This document shows, piece by piece, positions 11,955 to 22,909 of a stretch of DNA of 64,000 nt; within the stretch, counting starts at the first letter, position 1; every line of letters begins with the position of its first letter. The notes under the pieces are model-generated. The model worked only from the letters and a program-made list of their open reading frames with translations. It did no database searches and had not been told where the DNA came from. Location of the stretch: positions 91,962,033-92,026,032 of the forward strand of contig NC_035433.2 in the NCBI RefSeq assembly GCF_002127325.2, given 5' to 3'. This stretch comes from Helianthus annuus (lineage: Eukaryota; Streptophyta; Magnoliopsida; Asterales; Asteraceae). The position numbers and the translations under genes were made by a program.

Positions 11955-12685
11955 TGTTGGGATTGAACCCTGCCAAAGGAACAGATAATAAAAGCCAAAA
12001 CTGGATCAGAGTAGTGGATCCAGAATAAGAAGATGTTTGGTTGCAAGTCTCTCCCCTTGAAAGTAGTTTCAACATCTGCTGACCTCCTATCTGCTGATCA
12101 TACAAACTGCTGACCTACAACTGCTGATCAAGTCAAAGTCCGATTGAAGAACTAAAGCTCTGCTGCTCAATCTACTGCCTTGGTTCAAGCACTGTTGATC
12201 ATGACAAGTACTGCTGGGTTCACAGCAGTGGAAGGATGCGGCAGCAATTTATGTTTGCTTTATGAATTAATATATAATATTAGTAATTAGCATAGCAGTG
12301 TTTGTATAGATCAGAGGTTAGAGTTTGTTAGGAGGTTAGATGTCACTTTTATGGTGACGTCAGCTTAGATGCTCAGTGGTTTGTAAGTGCCTATAAATAG
12401 AACAGTACTATGTACTGTTCTGTTTAGCTCATTCACCATCTTCTTTCTGCACGAACAAACACTGAGCTCAGGCTGAGGGGGAGTTTGCACATTATACATG
12501 CATTGTAATCAAAGTTTGAAATAAATTTAATCATTTGATTCTGTGTTGAAAATGTATGATTGAAAGCATTTCTTCTGTTTGATTGTGAAAAGTTTACTTC
12601 CATTTAATTTCCGTTGCACAACTCACTCATAATTCCATCTCAATTTAAACACAAATCACAATCAATCCAAACTCAGATCCTAACA
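11955..12685 (+). repeat. 3' LTR of SIRE-like element (731 bp)
   Basis: It starts TGTTGGGATTG after a GGGGGAGAT purine tract and ends CAGATCCTAACA. U3 holds repeated CTGCTGA words (12070-12240). TATAAATA lies at 12392-12399, followed at once by a perfect hairpin. A PPT-like GAGGGGGAG also occurs inside the LTR near 12475. The minus-strand LTR at 13977-15009 is a diverged relative. Confidence 0.88.
12392..12421 (+). promoter_or_regulatory. TATA box plus start-site hairpin of SIRE-like LTR
   Basis: TATAAATA (12392-12399) runs into AGAACAGTAC, TAT, GTACTGTTCT (12399-12421), a perfect 10-bp stem with a 3-base loop. The relative at 14230-14251 keeps it as a perfect 22-bp palindrome. Confidence 0.7.
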
Positions 12686-13810
12686 ATGTGTAATGATTGA
12701 TCCATTATTTTGACTTCTACATTCTCTAGCAAAGTGTCCTAGCCTTTTACACTTGTAGCACTTAATTTTAGATTTATCCAACCCCACTTTTAGATTCCGA
12801 TGCAGTCTTGGAAACTTTCTTCCCGTTCTCTTATAAAACTTGCTGGTTCTTACACTCAGCAGTGCCAGTTAGTGCAAAATGTCCATTTCCTCCAGATCAG
12901 TGGGATCAAAATGTTGGAGGTCATTGAGCTCAAAGGATAAGTTGTTAGAATTCTAGTTTTCCCCACTTGCTGTAAAAGCATAGTTGGGTGAGTAAGGCTC
13001 AGAGTTTTTAAAGGCTCCTCCTAAAGTTATGTCAATGTAATGATCATAACTCTGGTCCTTACTACCACCATATTCTTCTTGAAACAGAAGTGTTGTGTTA
13101 CCAAAGGTGTAATCATCAGCAACCTTCCCAGATTCCTGCAACTTCTTTTTCTAGTTCAGCTCTCTCTCATAGGTGAGGAGCCGACCATGAAGTTTGGTCA
13201 AACTTAGCTCTTTAAAACCCATAGAATTTCTGGTTACAAAAGCTATAGTATCCCATTTGTCTAGTAATGACCTTAGAAACCTGCTATTTAAAGTGGACTT
13301 TGCAAATTCGACATTAACCAGTTTAAGTTCACTAATGAGATAGCTAAATCTTTAAAACTGTTGGGTTAGAGACTCTCCTTTGACATGACAAAATGTTTCA
13401 CACTGTTGATTCAAAACCTCCCTGTTATTTTCTATAACCTCTTTTGTTCCACCGAACTGCTCTTTCAGTGCATCCCACAGCTCTTTGGCACTGTTGCAAT
13501 GCAACAGTCCAGCATAAATGTCATTTGGAAGAGTTGAAGCCACATTGCTAAAAGCCTTTGCATCTAGTTCAATTTTTTGAAAATCCTGATCTGAGTAATT
13601 TTCAAGGCTTTTAGGCACTTGGGCCTTGGGATCTTCTGTGCTAGGCTCCATTGGAACATGTGGTCCAAAGATGACTGACTTCCAGCAGCCGGTGTTTTGC
13701 TGAGCTAACACGCCCTTCCTATGTTGCCAGATATTGTACTCTGATCTGACAAGCATAGGTGGCTTGAATAGTTTTCCGGTGTTGTGAGGGTCCTGTGAGT
13801 GTGATGTCAT
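12686..13810 (-). pseudogene. gag: gag of minus-strand copia element, several stops
   Basis: The Gag start (MTSHSQDPHNTGKLFKPPML) is at 13810 on the minus strand. The open part to 13352 has the copia Gag core (EYNIWQHRK, AKELWDALKEQFGG, FCHVKGESL). In the same frame, after stops near 13350, 13150, 12950 and 12870, more Gag can be read (FKELSLTKLHGRLLTYEREL), ending in the CCHC knuckle CYKCKRLGHFAREC near 12720-12765. Four or more stops make it non-functional. The left end is cut by the plus-strand SIRE-like LTR at 12685. Confidence 0.85.
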
Positions 13811-13962
13811 CTTGGTTGTTTTACAAAAGTTTTTGAATAATCGACTTTATACGTGATTACCCTTTACTCTGTTTTCAACTGATACGAACAACTTAAGTAT
13901 CAATGGATTTGAACTGCACTTTTATGTCAAATTGATTGTTAGATCGAATTTGACTGTCCTAT

Positions 13963-13974
13963 GCTCAGATACCA
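13963..13974 (-). other. PBS of minus-strand copia element
   Basis: On the minus strand this reads TGGTATCTGAGC, two bases after the LTR end. It is one base off the initiator-tRNA-Met PBS used by the other elements here. Confidence 0.8.
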
Positions 13975-13976
13975 AT

Positions 13977-15009
13977 TGTTAGGATGTGAGTTTGTTTTGA
14001 TTGTGTTGTTTAACTAAATGAAGGTAAATCAAAGAACAATTTGCAGAGGAAATAGAAAGTAAACATTATAACACAATCAAAGAAGAATTGTTTTCATCAT
14101 ACATGATTTCATTAGTCAAAAGATTGTATGAATTACAAAAGTTTAACTATGGATGCATGAACACAAGGCTCCCCCTCAGCCTGAGCTCACAGTTTGTTCG
14201 TACAAGATGATTGGTGCAAAAGAGCTGATAGAACAGTACATGTACTGTTCTATTTGTAGTACAAACGAAACCACTGAGCATCTAATGCTGACGTCACCTA
14301 GACAATGACATCTAACAGACTAACAACCTCTAAGCATTGATCTAGACAAACACTGTTCCATTGAATACACTGATATACTAAAACACTGACACTCCTTTCC
14401 ACTGTTGAGCCTAAGCACTGATGTTGCGTATTAGTGCTTTCTTCAATGGTTGATTAGGCCTTTGAATCAGCAGTGTTTAGACTTCTTCAGGGCTTTGACT
14501 ATCAGCAGTTGTTAGGTCTTTAGTCTTTATAACCAGCAGTACTTAGATGAATAGATGTTGAGAAGATCAGTCTTTTGGATGATCAGTTGATAGAAGCACT
14601 ACCATTGGAGGGAACTTAGAACATGCATTGCTTATTGTGTATCAATTGTTGAGAACCAGTTTTGGCTTTCTGAATCATATGTTCTTCTAGGTTTGATCAC
14701 TGTTGAGCCTAAGCACTGATGTTGCGTATTAGTGCTTTCTTCAATGGTTGATTAGGCCTTTGAATCAGCAGTGTTTAGACTTCTTCAGGGCTTTGACTAT
14801 CAGCAGTTGTTAGGTCTTTAGTCTTTATAACCAGCAGTACTTAGATGAATAGATGTTTAGAAGATCAGTCTTTTGGATGATCAGTTGATAGAAGCACTAC
14901 CATTGGAGGGAACTTAGAACATGCATTGCTTATTGTGTATCAATTGTTGAGAACCAGTTTTGGCTTTCTAAATCATATGTTCTTCTAGGTTTGATCACAT
15001 GTGCCAACA
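13977..15009 (-). repeat. 5' LTR of minus-strand copia element (1033 bp, internal duplication)
   Basis: On the plus strand it runs from TGTTAGGATG to GTGCCAACA. It is related to the LTR at 11955-12685 (shared TGACGTCAGC, GATGCTCAGTGG and hairpin blocks). Its extra length is a 298-bp tandem duplication; without it the length is 735 bp, close to the 731 bp of the relative. Confidence 0.85.
14400..14998. repeat. 298-bp tandem duplication inside LTR
   Basis: The segments starting CACTGTTGAGCC at 14400 and at 14698 are near-identical over about 298 bp; I see two differences (GATGTTGAG/GATGTTTAG and CTGAATC/CTAAATC). Confidence 0.92.
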
Positions 15010-16397
15010 AGACCAATAAAAGCAAAGAGACGAATTAGAAAAAAACTTGGGGAGAAAGGCAACATCACGCCTGAACATCAGACAATCAATATCAGTGGGA
15101 CGAAACAGCATGCGATCAAGAGATAAAAGAAGTTGATTGGATCGAGCTTCAAGATTGGGATTTAAGATTCGGGTCGATTACGCAACGAGTTATTGTTCGG
15201 TTTGTTTTGCGTTTTTTTTCTCAAACTTGATACTATGACTTCTTTGTTATTTGAGACTTGTTTATTATTTTCATTCTTGATTATGGTTCTTGGTTAGATT
15301 TCTTTAACTACCTAGGTTGGATGAATGGTTTGCTAAAGTTTCATTTTTTTATAAACGAAACCACTGAGCATCTAATGCTGACGTCACCTAGACAATGACA
15401 TCTAACAGACTAACAACCTCTAAGCATTGATCTAGACAAACATTGTTACATTGAATACACTGATATACTAAAACACTGACACTCCTTTCCACTGTTAAGC
15501 CTAAGCACTGATGTTGCGTATTAGTGCTTTCTTCAATGGTTGATTAGGCCTTTTTGCTTCGCATGATTCTTGGTGACGGTCTTTATCACATAATAGAGTC
15601 ATGCTAGGTTTTAGATTTTGGTGAGTGTCTATATCACATAATAAATCTTTAATATTTAGGGTTAAGTGGCCATCAAACCTTAGAAGTAATATTTGGTAAT
15701 AAAATTAATTAAGTGTTCTACTAATTCTCAATAGTTGTGAGGTGCGAGATTATTGTTAGGTCTAAGTCATTAAATCGCAAGGTAGGAGCTTCGTAAGGAG
15801 TAACCCTTTTGACTGCTGTCTAACAAGTCTAATCGAGAAACCAAGTTTACCCTAGGTTTAGGTCATGTGAGGGAGTAAATCTTGTTAGATGTCCTGTGAG
15901 GGAGTCTAATTAACCGATGTTAGTAACAGCCTCTAGGGTGCCATAAGTGTCTCTTGGGAAGGGTCGAGGGTCTTGTTCGGTATCTCGAAAGGTTTAGGAT
16001 TTTAAGATCCCGGTTCCATAATAATTAATATCTTAATAAAAATCATTACTAAAAGCAAACTAGGATTCCAGTCAAGGTAGTTATTCCCATCATCTGAGTA
16101 AACCTAAGTTCGTCTGCTTTAGTTAATTTAATTTAATCGCAATTTTAGGATATTTAGAAACCCCCCCCCCCTAAAAAAACAACAAAACAGTTAAGTACAG
16201 TTTGGTTAGAGTCAGTCTAGTCAGAGTCTAGTAAACGTAGTCAGTAGAGTCTCATGGGTTCGACACTCAGACTTACTTAGGCTATATTACATTGACCGGT
16301 ACACTTGCCGGTTGTGTGGTCTAGGTTTAGAGAGTCTTCGTTATAAATTTAAAACTTAGAGAGTCTAGTTTAGGGTTTGATTTTAGTTAATCTAATT
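15010..16397. other. Unassigned non-coding DNA with an LTR fragment and a poly-C run
   Basis: No coding frame is supported. It holds a 201-bp copy of the SIRE-like LTR (15353-15553), a run of 13 C at 16161-16173, and near 16250-16320 a stretch (GGGTTCGACACTCAGACTTA; GACCGGTACACTTGCCGG) resembling the 3' part of Athila/Tat LTRs as I recall them. The last point is weak. Confidence 0.45.
15353..15553 (-). repeat. 201-bp internal fragment of the SIRE-like LTR
   Basis: It matches 14263-14463 at a constant offset of 1090 bp with a few substitutions. It lacks both LTR ends, so it did not arrive by normal integration. Confidence 0.88.
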
Positions 16398-16505
16398 TGT
16401 TGGTGCATAAATGTCTGTTAACTTTGTCTTTTATCAAGTCTTGTATCTAGAATAGGATAAACTAGTGCTCAGATGTCGGAGAATTAGGGTTTTGATGTAT
16501 CTAGG

Positions 16506-16632
16506 CCATTTCGCACGAAATGGAGGTTAAACCATTTCGTACGAAATGAAGGATAAGCCATTTCGCATAAAATGGATTTTCCCATTTCGTACGAAATGAC
16601 CATTTCGTATGAAGCCTTTTCATGCGAAATGG
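16506..16632 (+). repeat. U3 array of CATTTCG palindromes
   Basis: Units such as CCATTTCGTACGAAATG recur six times, some perfect palindromes, some half-sites, ending seven bases before the TATA box. The same motif is repeated in the leader at 17091-17368. Confidence 0.9.
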
Positions 16633-16638
16633 CTAGCC

Positions 16639-16646
16639 TATAAATA
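16639..16646 (+). promoter_or_regulatory. TATA box of CATTTCG copia LTR
   Basis: TATAAATA lies immediately after the U3 motif array, about 215 bp before the LTR end. Confidence 0.7.
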
Positions 16647-16855
16647 CCTGAGCGTGGTTTCTCATTTATAACAATCCGGATTTAAGAGCCGAGGTGCTGC
16701 CGAACTGTTAACTGACCTGTAAAGCTTTGAAATCAATAAACAAGTGATTATAATCGTGAATCAAGCTGTAATCAAGTTCGTATCATTGATTCCGCCTTTG
16801 ATATGGATTAAACTCTTCTGATCGACTCGTATAGGTCGTACGACGATCCAACAAG

Positions 16856-16867
16856 TGGTATCAGAGC
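16856..16867 (+). other. PBS (tRNA-Met type)
   Basis: TGGTATCAGAGC lies two bases after the LTR end and is complementary to the 3' end of plant initiator tRNA-Met. Confidence 0.92.
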
Positions 16868-17090
16868 TCAGGAGGAAGAGTTCATACTGATTCAGCTTGT
16901 TTTCATTGAAATTTCTGACTTCTACCCATTCTTTTTCAAAATTAATTAGATTTCATGGTTAAAATGGCTTGAATTTCACACATTACACGCGAAATACAAT
17001 TTTAACAAACCCTTGAAAGAATCAGACCTAAAATCGGACTATAACTTGATCAATTTGACAAAAAACGGATCGATCTAGTGATGTCAGCAT

Positions 17091-17368
17091 CATTACGCAC
17101 GAAATGGATCTTTATTTCGTATGAAATCGTTATCCATTTCGCACGAATTGGCTTAGAAGCTGTTCATTTCGCACCAGAGTATCCATTTCGCACCAAAATT
17201 CATTCATTCGCATGAAACAGGCCCATTTCGCTTGAAGGTTCCATTTCGCTTGAAACACTTATCCATTTCGTACAAAATAGACAGTGTTGGATCATTTCGC
17301 TTGAGAAGGTTGTTTGAGGATCAATCCATTCGCAGGAGTTGATTTGCTTTAGTTCACACGAAGTGAAC
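17091..17368 (+). repeat. Leader array of CATTTCG motifs
   Basis: About ten imperfect copies (CATTTCGCACGAA, CATTTCGCTTGAA, ATTTCGTATGAAAT) lie between PBS and gag. The last is a different palindrome, GTTCACACGAAGTGAAC. Spacing is irregular, roughly 20-35 bp. Confidence 0.85.
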
Positions 17369-17444
17369 TATTACCAGTGTGAAGTTTGTTTTAAGAAAAT
17401 CACAATAATATGTCTAAGTGTTTGTTAATTGTTTCAGGTATAAG

Positions 17445-19114
17445 ATGGGTGATGATTTTCTGAATCCGTTTAGTGATGTTTTTGCTTACACAAGCAGTAC
17501 AGGAGAGAACACTACATCAAACAACACGAACACTTCAGCACCAAACCCAAACCATTGGAAAACCATTGCTGATTCCTTGAGTGTTGATAATGCCCATGGC
17601 ACCTACAACAAACCTCCCAAACTTATGGCTATCGAGGAGTATAACAGATGGGCACCAAGGTTTAAGGATTGGCTAAAGGCATTTGTCTACCCAAGTTGGA
17701 AATTCTTGAAGAGCGGGTTTAATCTTGGAAGAAGTGATTATGAGAACTTAGTCGAAAATGAACAAGAAAGTTTCATCGCTGAACAAAAATGTATCGCATT
17801 ACTTCATCAATCAGTAAGGGACGATATCATATCTCTAATCGACTACAGTAATGCCAAAAATTTATGGGCAAAATTAGAAAAAAAAGTGTATGGGTGGAGC
17901 TGAAATTGTTAAGAACAAGAAGAAGTTGTTAAAGAAAGAATTTGATCTGTTTGGTTGTATGAAAAATGAATATGTGTCAAAGATGATAGAAAGATTCGGT
18001 CACTTGAAAATGGAACTTGCAAGACATGGAATTGTGTTTACACAGGAAGAGTTGGTTAATAAACTGTTTGACTCACTGCCTGATGAGAAAGATTGGCAGT
18101 ATTTTGCTCTAATGTTGAAGAACACAGTGAAGTCGACTGATCTGACAGTTAATTTGCTAATTGAAAGATTGGAGAGTGATGAATTAGAGATCAGGAAAAC
18201 GAACAAAGTCAATAATTCCTTGTATCAACAAAATGTTGACTTATATTATCGAGGAAGTATGATTCCAAAAACTGTGTCACCAAAGACTGCATTCTCAGCA
18301 GAAAATTCAAACATGCCAAATCAAGAAAGTCCAAGCAGTGGTTATTATGGAGGATCATCTTTAACCTCTTCAAGTCAACAACAAAAATCAGTTTCGAAAA
18401 ACTTGTTCTAGTGCAACATTGCTGTAGACCTCAAAAATGCACAAAACTTCAGTGAATAATCAGCCAAGCAGCAAATGGTGTTTTTAGCATCCGTCTTGGA
18501 ATCATATGAGAGTCTTGTTGCTGGAAAGATTGGAAACACTAACCTCACCAAGGAAGACTATGATCACATTGACCCAGAAGAGATGGAATTAATTGATATT
18601 AGATGGTGCATGGCTAATGCGGTCAGAAGGGCTCAAAGATTCATGGAGATAACAGGCAGACATTCAATTGGTGGACCCTCAACAAAGCTTGGTTTTGATA
18701 AATCAAAGGTCACATGTTTTAAATGCAAACAAAAGGGTCACTTTAAACGAGAGTGTCGAAATGCAGCTGCTGATGAGATGGCTAGTCCATTCCGTGAGGA
18801 TTATTACAAAAGGGCCATCTATCATCAAAACAAAGCGGAATCTCCTAGAATGAAGCAGTTAGAAGATGTTCCCAAAGAAAAGTCAAGAGCAGTAACTGTT
18901 TTTCATGATGATGAGGGATTTGATTGGAGCGATCTGTTACCAGAAGAAGATGCAGTGGGATATGCCTTCATGGCAAAAAATGTTCCTTTCAAAGATACTC
19001 GAACAGAAGAAAAGAAATATACTTACAGGAAGGAAGATGATAGCCCAAAACATGAAAGATAAAATCTATCGAACATGGAAAGAGGCAAAAAGCGCAAAAA
19101 GATGGGACGCAGAT
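17445..19114 (+). pseudogene. gag: gag of CATTTCG copia element, frameshifts and stops
   Basis: The ATG at 17445 (MGDDFLNPFSD) follows a TTGTTTCAG acceptor-like sequence. The copia Gag core is seen in KPPKLMAIEEYNRWAPRFKDWL and in VRDDIISLIDYSNAKNLWAKLE. The frame shifts by one near 17885-17895, after a run of eight A, and continues with EFDLFGCMKNEYVSKMIERF. Stops occur at 18409-18411 (TAG) and near 18460 (TAA), after which the frame resumes to the CCHC knuckle CFKCKQKGHFKREC near 18715-18757. The frame shifts again near 19030, and the gene is cut at 19114 by the gypsy LTR. It is homologous to the gag at 40479-42151. Confidence 0.85.
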
Positions 19115-22100
19115 TGTAACACCTCGTAAATTTATGTCCAATAAAGTATCGACACGTGTCATGAGCTTTAAACGAGTAAAAGATTGCTTTGGAGGGACTA
19201 AAGTTGACAACTAAGGAAAGTATGTGAATAAAAAGGGTTCAAAATGTTAATAATGGATAAATATACTTTAAAATAACCCTACATGATGTTTATACCCTTA
19301 AACGAATAAATCTTGGATCATACGAAGCTAATTGTGAAAGAAAGTGAGGAATTACAAACTACAGGGGCTAAATGTGTCAACATGTTTAAACTATACCTCT
19401 GAGTGACCTTTTAGCAAACCCGAAGCTTTGTAATGATTAATTATACTCACGAGAATAAGTGATAAAAATTTCACAAGGTTTCGATAAAGTATGAGAAAGT
19501 TATGGCAATATTCGTGTACGGGGGGTTAAAAGCGTCAACATTGAAATCTAAGGCCTTACGGGTGATCACAAAGCTAACCGAGGACTAAACAAAGGTTGGT
19601 TAAGTCTTGAGAGCCTTAAAAATCAAATTAAAAGGCTGAAAATGCAAATTTAGAGCTTAAAACCACGTTTAAAAGGACCAGGGACCAAAAGTGCAAACTT
19701 GAAACTTGTTTGGCAGGTTCTGGAAGGCCAGGCGGCCCGCGTAAGAGTGCCCTATGGGCTTACGCGGCCCGCGAGAGCAGCACAGCGACAGAAACTTTGG
19801 ACAGATGCCTGTTGAAGCTGTGTAACCGACTTTAAACCTTGTTTTTACATACCAGGGGCTGCACAAACAAGTTTTCATGCATAGGGGGCACTTGTCTTGA
19901 TCTGGGAACATTAGTAGACCTCCTTGGCATGATCTTGTTGCATCATTTTGGCTATATAAGCTTCCTCTTGTTGCAACACTTTGTTCATTCATTTGCAAAG
20001 TTCACAAGACTCACTTCTGGAGCTCTCTAGTCATCAAGCAAGCTTTCTTAAGATCCCTAGTCGTGCTTAGGACTCTTGTAAGTGTCCTTAACCTTTCCTA
20101 ATTCAGTTTAGCTTAGTTAATTAGCTTAAAGTCAAACCGTCGTAATTAAGGTTTGACTTCGAGATTACTCATAATTTGTCCAGTCAAATATCGAATTAAA
20201 AATACCTATGAGTGGGTAATTATGTGGGTAATAAACCCTTAAAAGGGTACTCTCTGATTCCCACTCTAACTAGGTCAATTGTCGGGTCAAAGTTAACTTT
20301 AAAAAGTCAACATAAAGTTTATTTTCAAATTAAGGCATATTTAGCAATGTAGAAGTCATGCAACCTGTTTTATCATTAATATAACTTGGTAATTAATGTA
20401 AGAACATGTCTAAACATGTTCACCCCGACAATTTTCAGTTTAGGCTCGGTTTGGGACCGAAAGTCGCATAGTTTGACTTCGGCTTTGACTTTCAGTTCTG
20501 ACCCGTTTAAGCATAGTTTGGAAATGCCTTAGAGCCTTAATAGGACCAGGTTTCATATAAGTATAACCCTCTATGATTATACAACTTGGTTCATTAGATA
20601 TCCGATTCATATGCATGTTTCCGTTAATTGCTTAAATGTTGACTATTATGCCCTTTTCACCTTAAAATGTGATTTTTGAAAAAGTAAAAGATTAGAAACC
20701 TTCATTACTGATTTATAGACATGTCCCTAAAATTTGACATCAGTTTGAGGTCTAGATTAGGAGTTATGCTCATTAGCGTAAAAAAGAAGCTTTTTAGTAA
20801 TTAAATGGCATAATTAACATATAGCCTATCTAAACCCAATTTTTAATACCAAACTTTTTACCTACTGATATAAAATAATATTTTGGGATTTTTGGAGATT
20901 TTAATTTATTTTTAGGCTGAGCATAACATAGGGTTCTAAGCTTAATTCAGTTATTGTCGGTTTTGCCCTTTTGGGCTATAAAATGAGTTTTACAAATCCT
21001 TTTGATACCAAACCTTTTTCTACTAATCTAATATGATAAATAAAATGTTTTGAGCCTTCTGGAATAATAAAAATATCAGCTTTCCTTTGAAAACCTGGAA
21101 ATGGCTCCAAATCGCCTTTTTAAGCGTTTTTAACGCATAGTATGTATTAAAACTATTTTAAACATATAAGGTTTGATGCCTACTGATATTTTCAGTAAAT
21201 TTTTATATTTTAACAGTAAGCAAAAGTTTTAAACACAGATTTCCAGTTTTGACCTTTTAAGCCTATGTGAAATTACCAAAATGCCTCTACGATGCATAAT
21301 TTGGTTATAAATGATAAATTTCACATATATGTAATACCCTACTGTTATAACTTATGAAATTAAGTATATTTACTGATTAAATCAGACCTGTAACTCAGAT
21401 TACTATTTAAACTCTTTTATAACCTTTAAAATGACCAAAATGCCCTTACGGGGCATAGTTTGAGTTTAAAATCATTTTGGGCATAATAGAAGATATCTTA
21501 CTGATGTCACAACATATTTAATGCATATTAACTTAGGAAACCTGTATGTGACTCTTATGGTTACCCGTTACGCATTATTCGCGTTCGGTTCGGTTTATGT
21601 GACTAGTTTGCATTAAGTGACCAAAACGGGTCAAACCTTATCATTTTTGTCTCAAAATCCAGAATGTGTTTAGTTTACCCATATTATACAAGTCCCCAAA
21701 CTTGTCGGGTCTAAATCACATTCTATCCCGGTCTTCGCTTAATCATGCGTTTGAACCGTATCTTTCTTTAAAACTAATCGGTCTAAGCTTAGGCTAAATC
21801 AAAGACCCGTTAGGAATCTAAGAGATTATTATAAACCTTCGTTCCAGAATAGGAGACCCGGTAAAAGCTACGTGCACTTGCTTATTGTGATTATTACTTG
21901 CAAAGGTAAATACTTTTAATTATTTTCCCTATACGGGCTTGGGGTACGGTATATAAAATACCGCTTGGCCGGGCATTGAATCTTTAATCGTATGATGGTT
22001 AATTTATTGAGATGACCCGTTTAAATTGTTTTGTTTGCTTAAAACCTTTGGGGGATTAATGACCATGTCCCGGATATCCTTGGCATCATTCAAAGAAATG

Positions 22101-22715
22101 GCCACGACCTTAGCACGTTGGTGTAGGCGTACACCCGTCAGTGCATTTATAAATAATAAGGTATAACCGCCGGTTTCAGGAATAACCCGACGCGGGACTA
22201 TACCATGTGGTGTGTCAATTAATCATTAACCCGGTGCTCAGCCCGGGCTACTGAACGTATAAGAAACATGTAAGTCTTTTACAAGTTTATATATAAATAA
22301 TTATCCCAAGTTATAAAATCTTTTGTGCCATGTGCATTCAAATAAATTTTAACATTTTTAAAATGAGTTAGTTAAATTGTATTTACCAGTGTAAACTGAC
22401 GTATTTTCCCAAAAAGGCAAAGTGCAGGTACTACTCGTAATAGGCTGGTCTCTCCTAGCATCAAATAGAAGTCTCGCAAGCTTAGATGCCTGAAGTCTGT
22501 TGAACAAAGTTTCCTCTTTATTTTGATCCGCCTGTGGATCTATTTCAACTGTTTGTGATACTTAATATTACAATTTTATTCCTTGGAAATAAATCTATCT
22601 TTTTTGCTTCCACTGTGCATTTAAATTTGTGTTGCTTAACTATGATGATATCAACTACATCACGATACTTCCCACCGGGCCCACCGGTAATACGTGGAAA
22701 TATCCGGGTGTGACA
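19115..22715 (+). repeat. 5' LTR of second gypsy element (3601 bp)
   Basis: It begins TGTAACACCTCG and ends CCGGGTGTGACA, followed three bases later by a PBS. TATATAAG lies at 19953-19960. Most of it is AT-rich with repeated phrases such as ATGCCCTTACGGGGCATAG. No gene is supported within it. Confidence 0.88.
19953..19960 (+). promoter_or_regulatory. TATA box of second gypsy LTR
   Basis: TATATAAG lies in a locally balanced-composition stretch about 840 bp into the LTR. I found no better TATA candidate nearby. Confidence 0.5.
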
Positions 22716-22718
22716 GGT

Positions 22719-22730
22719 TGGTATCAGAGC
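22719..22730 (+). other. PBS (tRNA-Met type)
   Basis: TGGTATCAGAGC follows the LTR end at 22715 after GGT. Confidence 0.93.
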
Positions 22731-22909
22731 CAACACTGAGTGAATTAAACACTAGCCTTTTGTGTTTAATCTCAGTTACACAAATTGCACATTCCTCGAT
22801 CCTCGAGTCTAGACAAATAACATAGGACAAATTCTGTTTTGTTTTGTTTTGTCTTTATTTTTTATATATATTCTTGCTTGTTATCTTTATTTATGTTGTC
22901 AGGTTCAAT

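Larger units (their letters stand above)
8477..12685 (+). mobile_element. SIRE-like Ty1/copia element, 3' end only
   Basis: This 3' remnant has a long third ORF, a PPT (CAGGGGGAGA, 11944-11953) and an LTR with matching inverted ends TGTTGGGAT and ATCCTAACA. Its 5' part (gag, pol, 5' LTR) lies to the left, behind the inserted gypsy element and outside the window. It abuts the gag of a minus-strand relative at 12686 and so was probably inserted into it; the next five bases are ATGTG. Confidence 0.78.
12686..15009 (-). mobile_element. SIRE-like Ty1/copia element on minus strand, 5' end only
   Basis: Read on the minus strand it has a 5' LTR (15009 to 13977), a PBS and a gag running left until cut at 12686 by the plus-strand SIRE-like element. 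Its pol and 3' LTR are not in the window. It is the oldest-looking copia copy here, with several stops in gag. Confidence 0.8.
16398..16853 (+). repeat. 5' LTR of CATTTCG copia element (456 bp)
   Basis: It begins TGTTGGTGCAT and ends GATCCAACA, two bases before the PBS. U3 carries six copies of a CATTTCG/CGAAATG motif (16506-16632) just upstream of TATAAATA at 16639-16646. Confidence 0.88.
16398..19114 (+). mobile_element. Ty1/copia element with CATTTCG motif array, 5' end
   Basis: It has a 5' LTR, PBS, a long leader with repeated CATTTCG-type motifs and a decayed gag. It is cut at 19114 by the second gypsy element. Its Gag is of the same kind as the one at 40479, so it belongs to the same lineage as the gag-only elements at 39.7-53.5 kb. 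Confidence 0.82.

Noticed and set aside
17091..17368. CRISPR-like array
   Set aside because: Units are irregular in spacing and sequence, palindromic, and in a plant retrotransposon leader; there are no unique spacers of fixed length.
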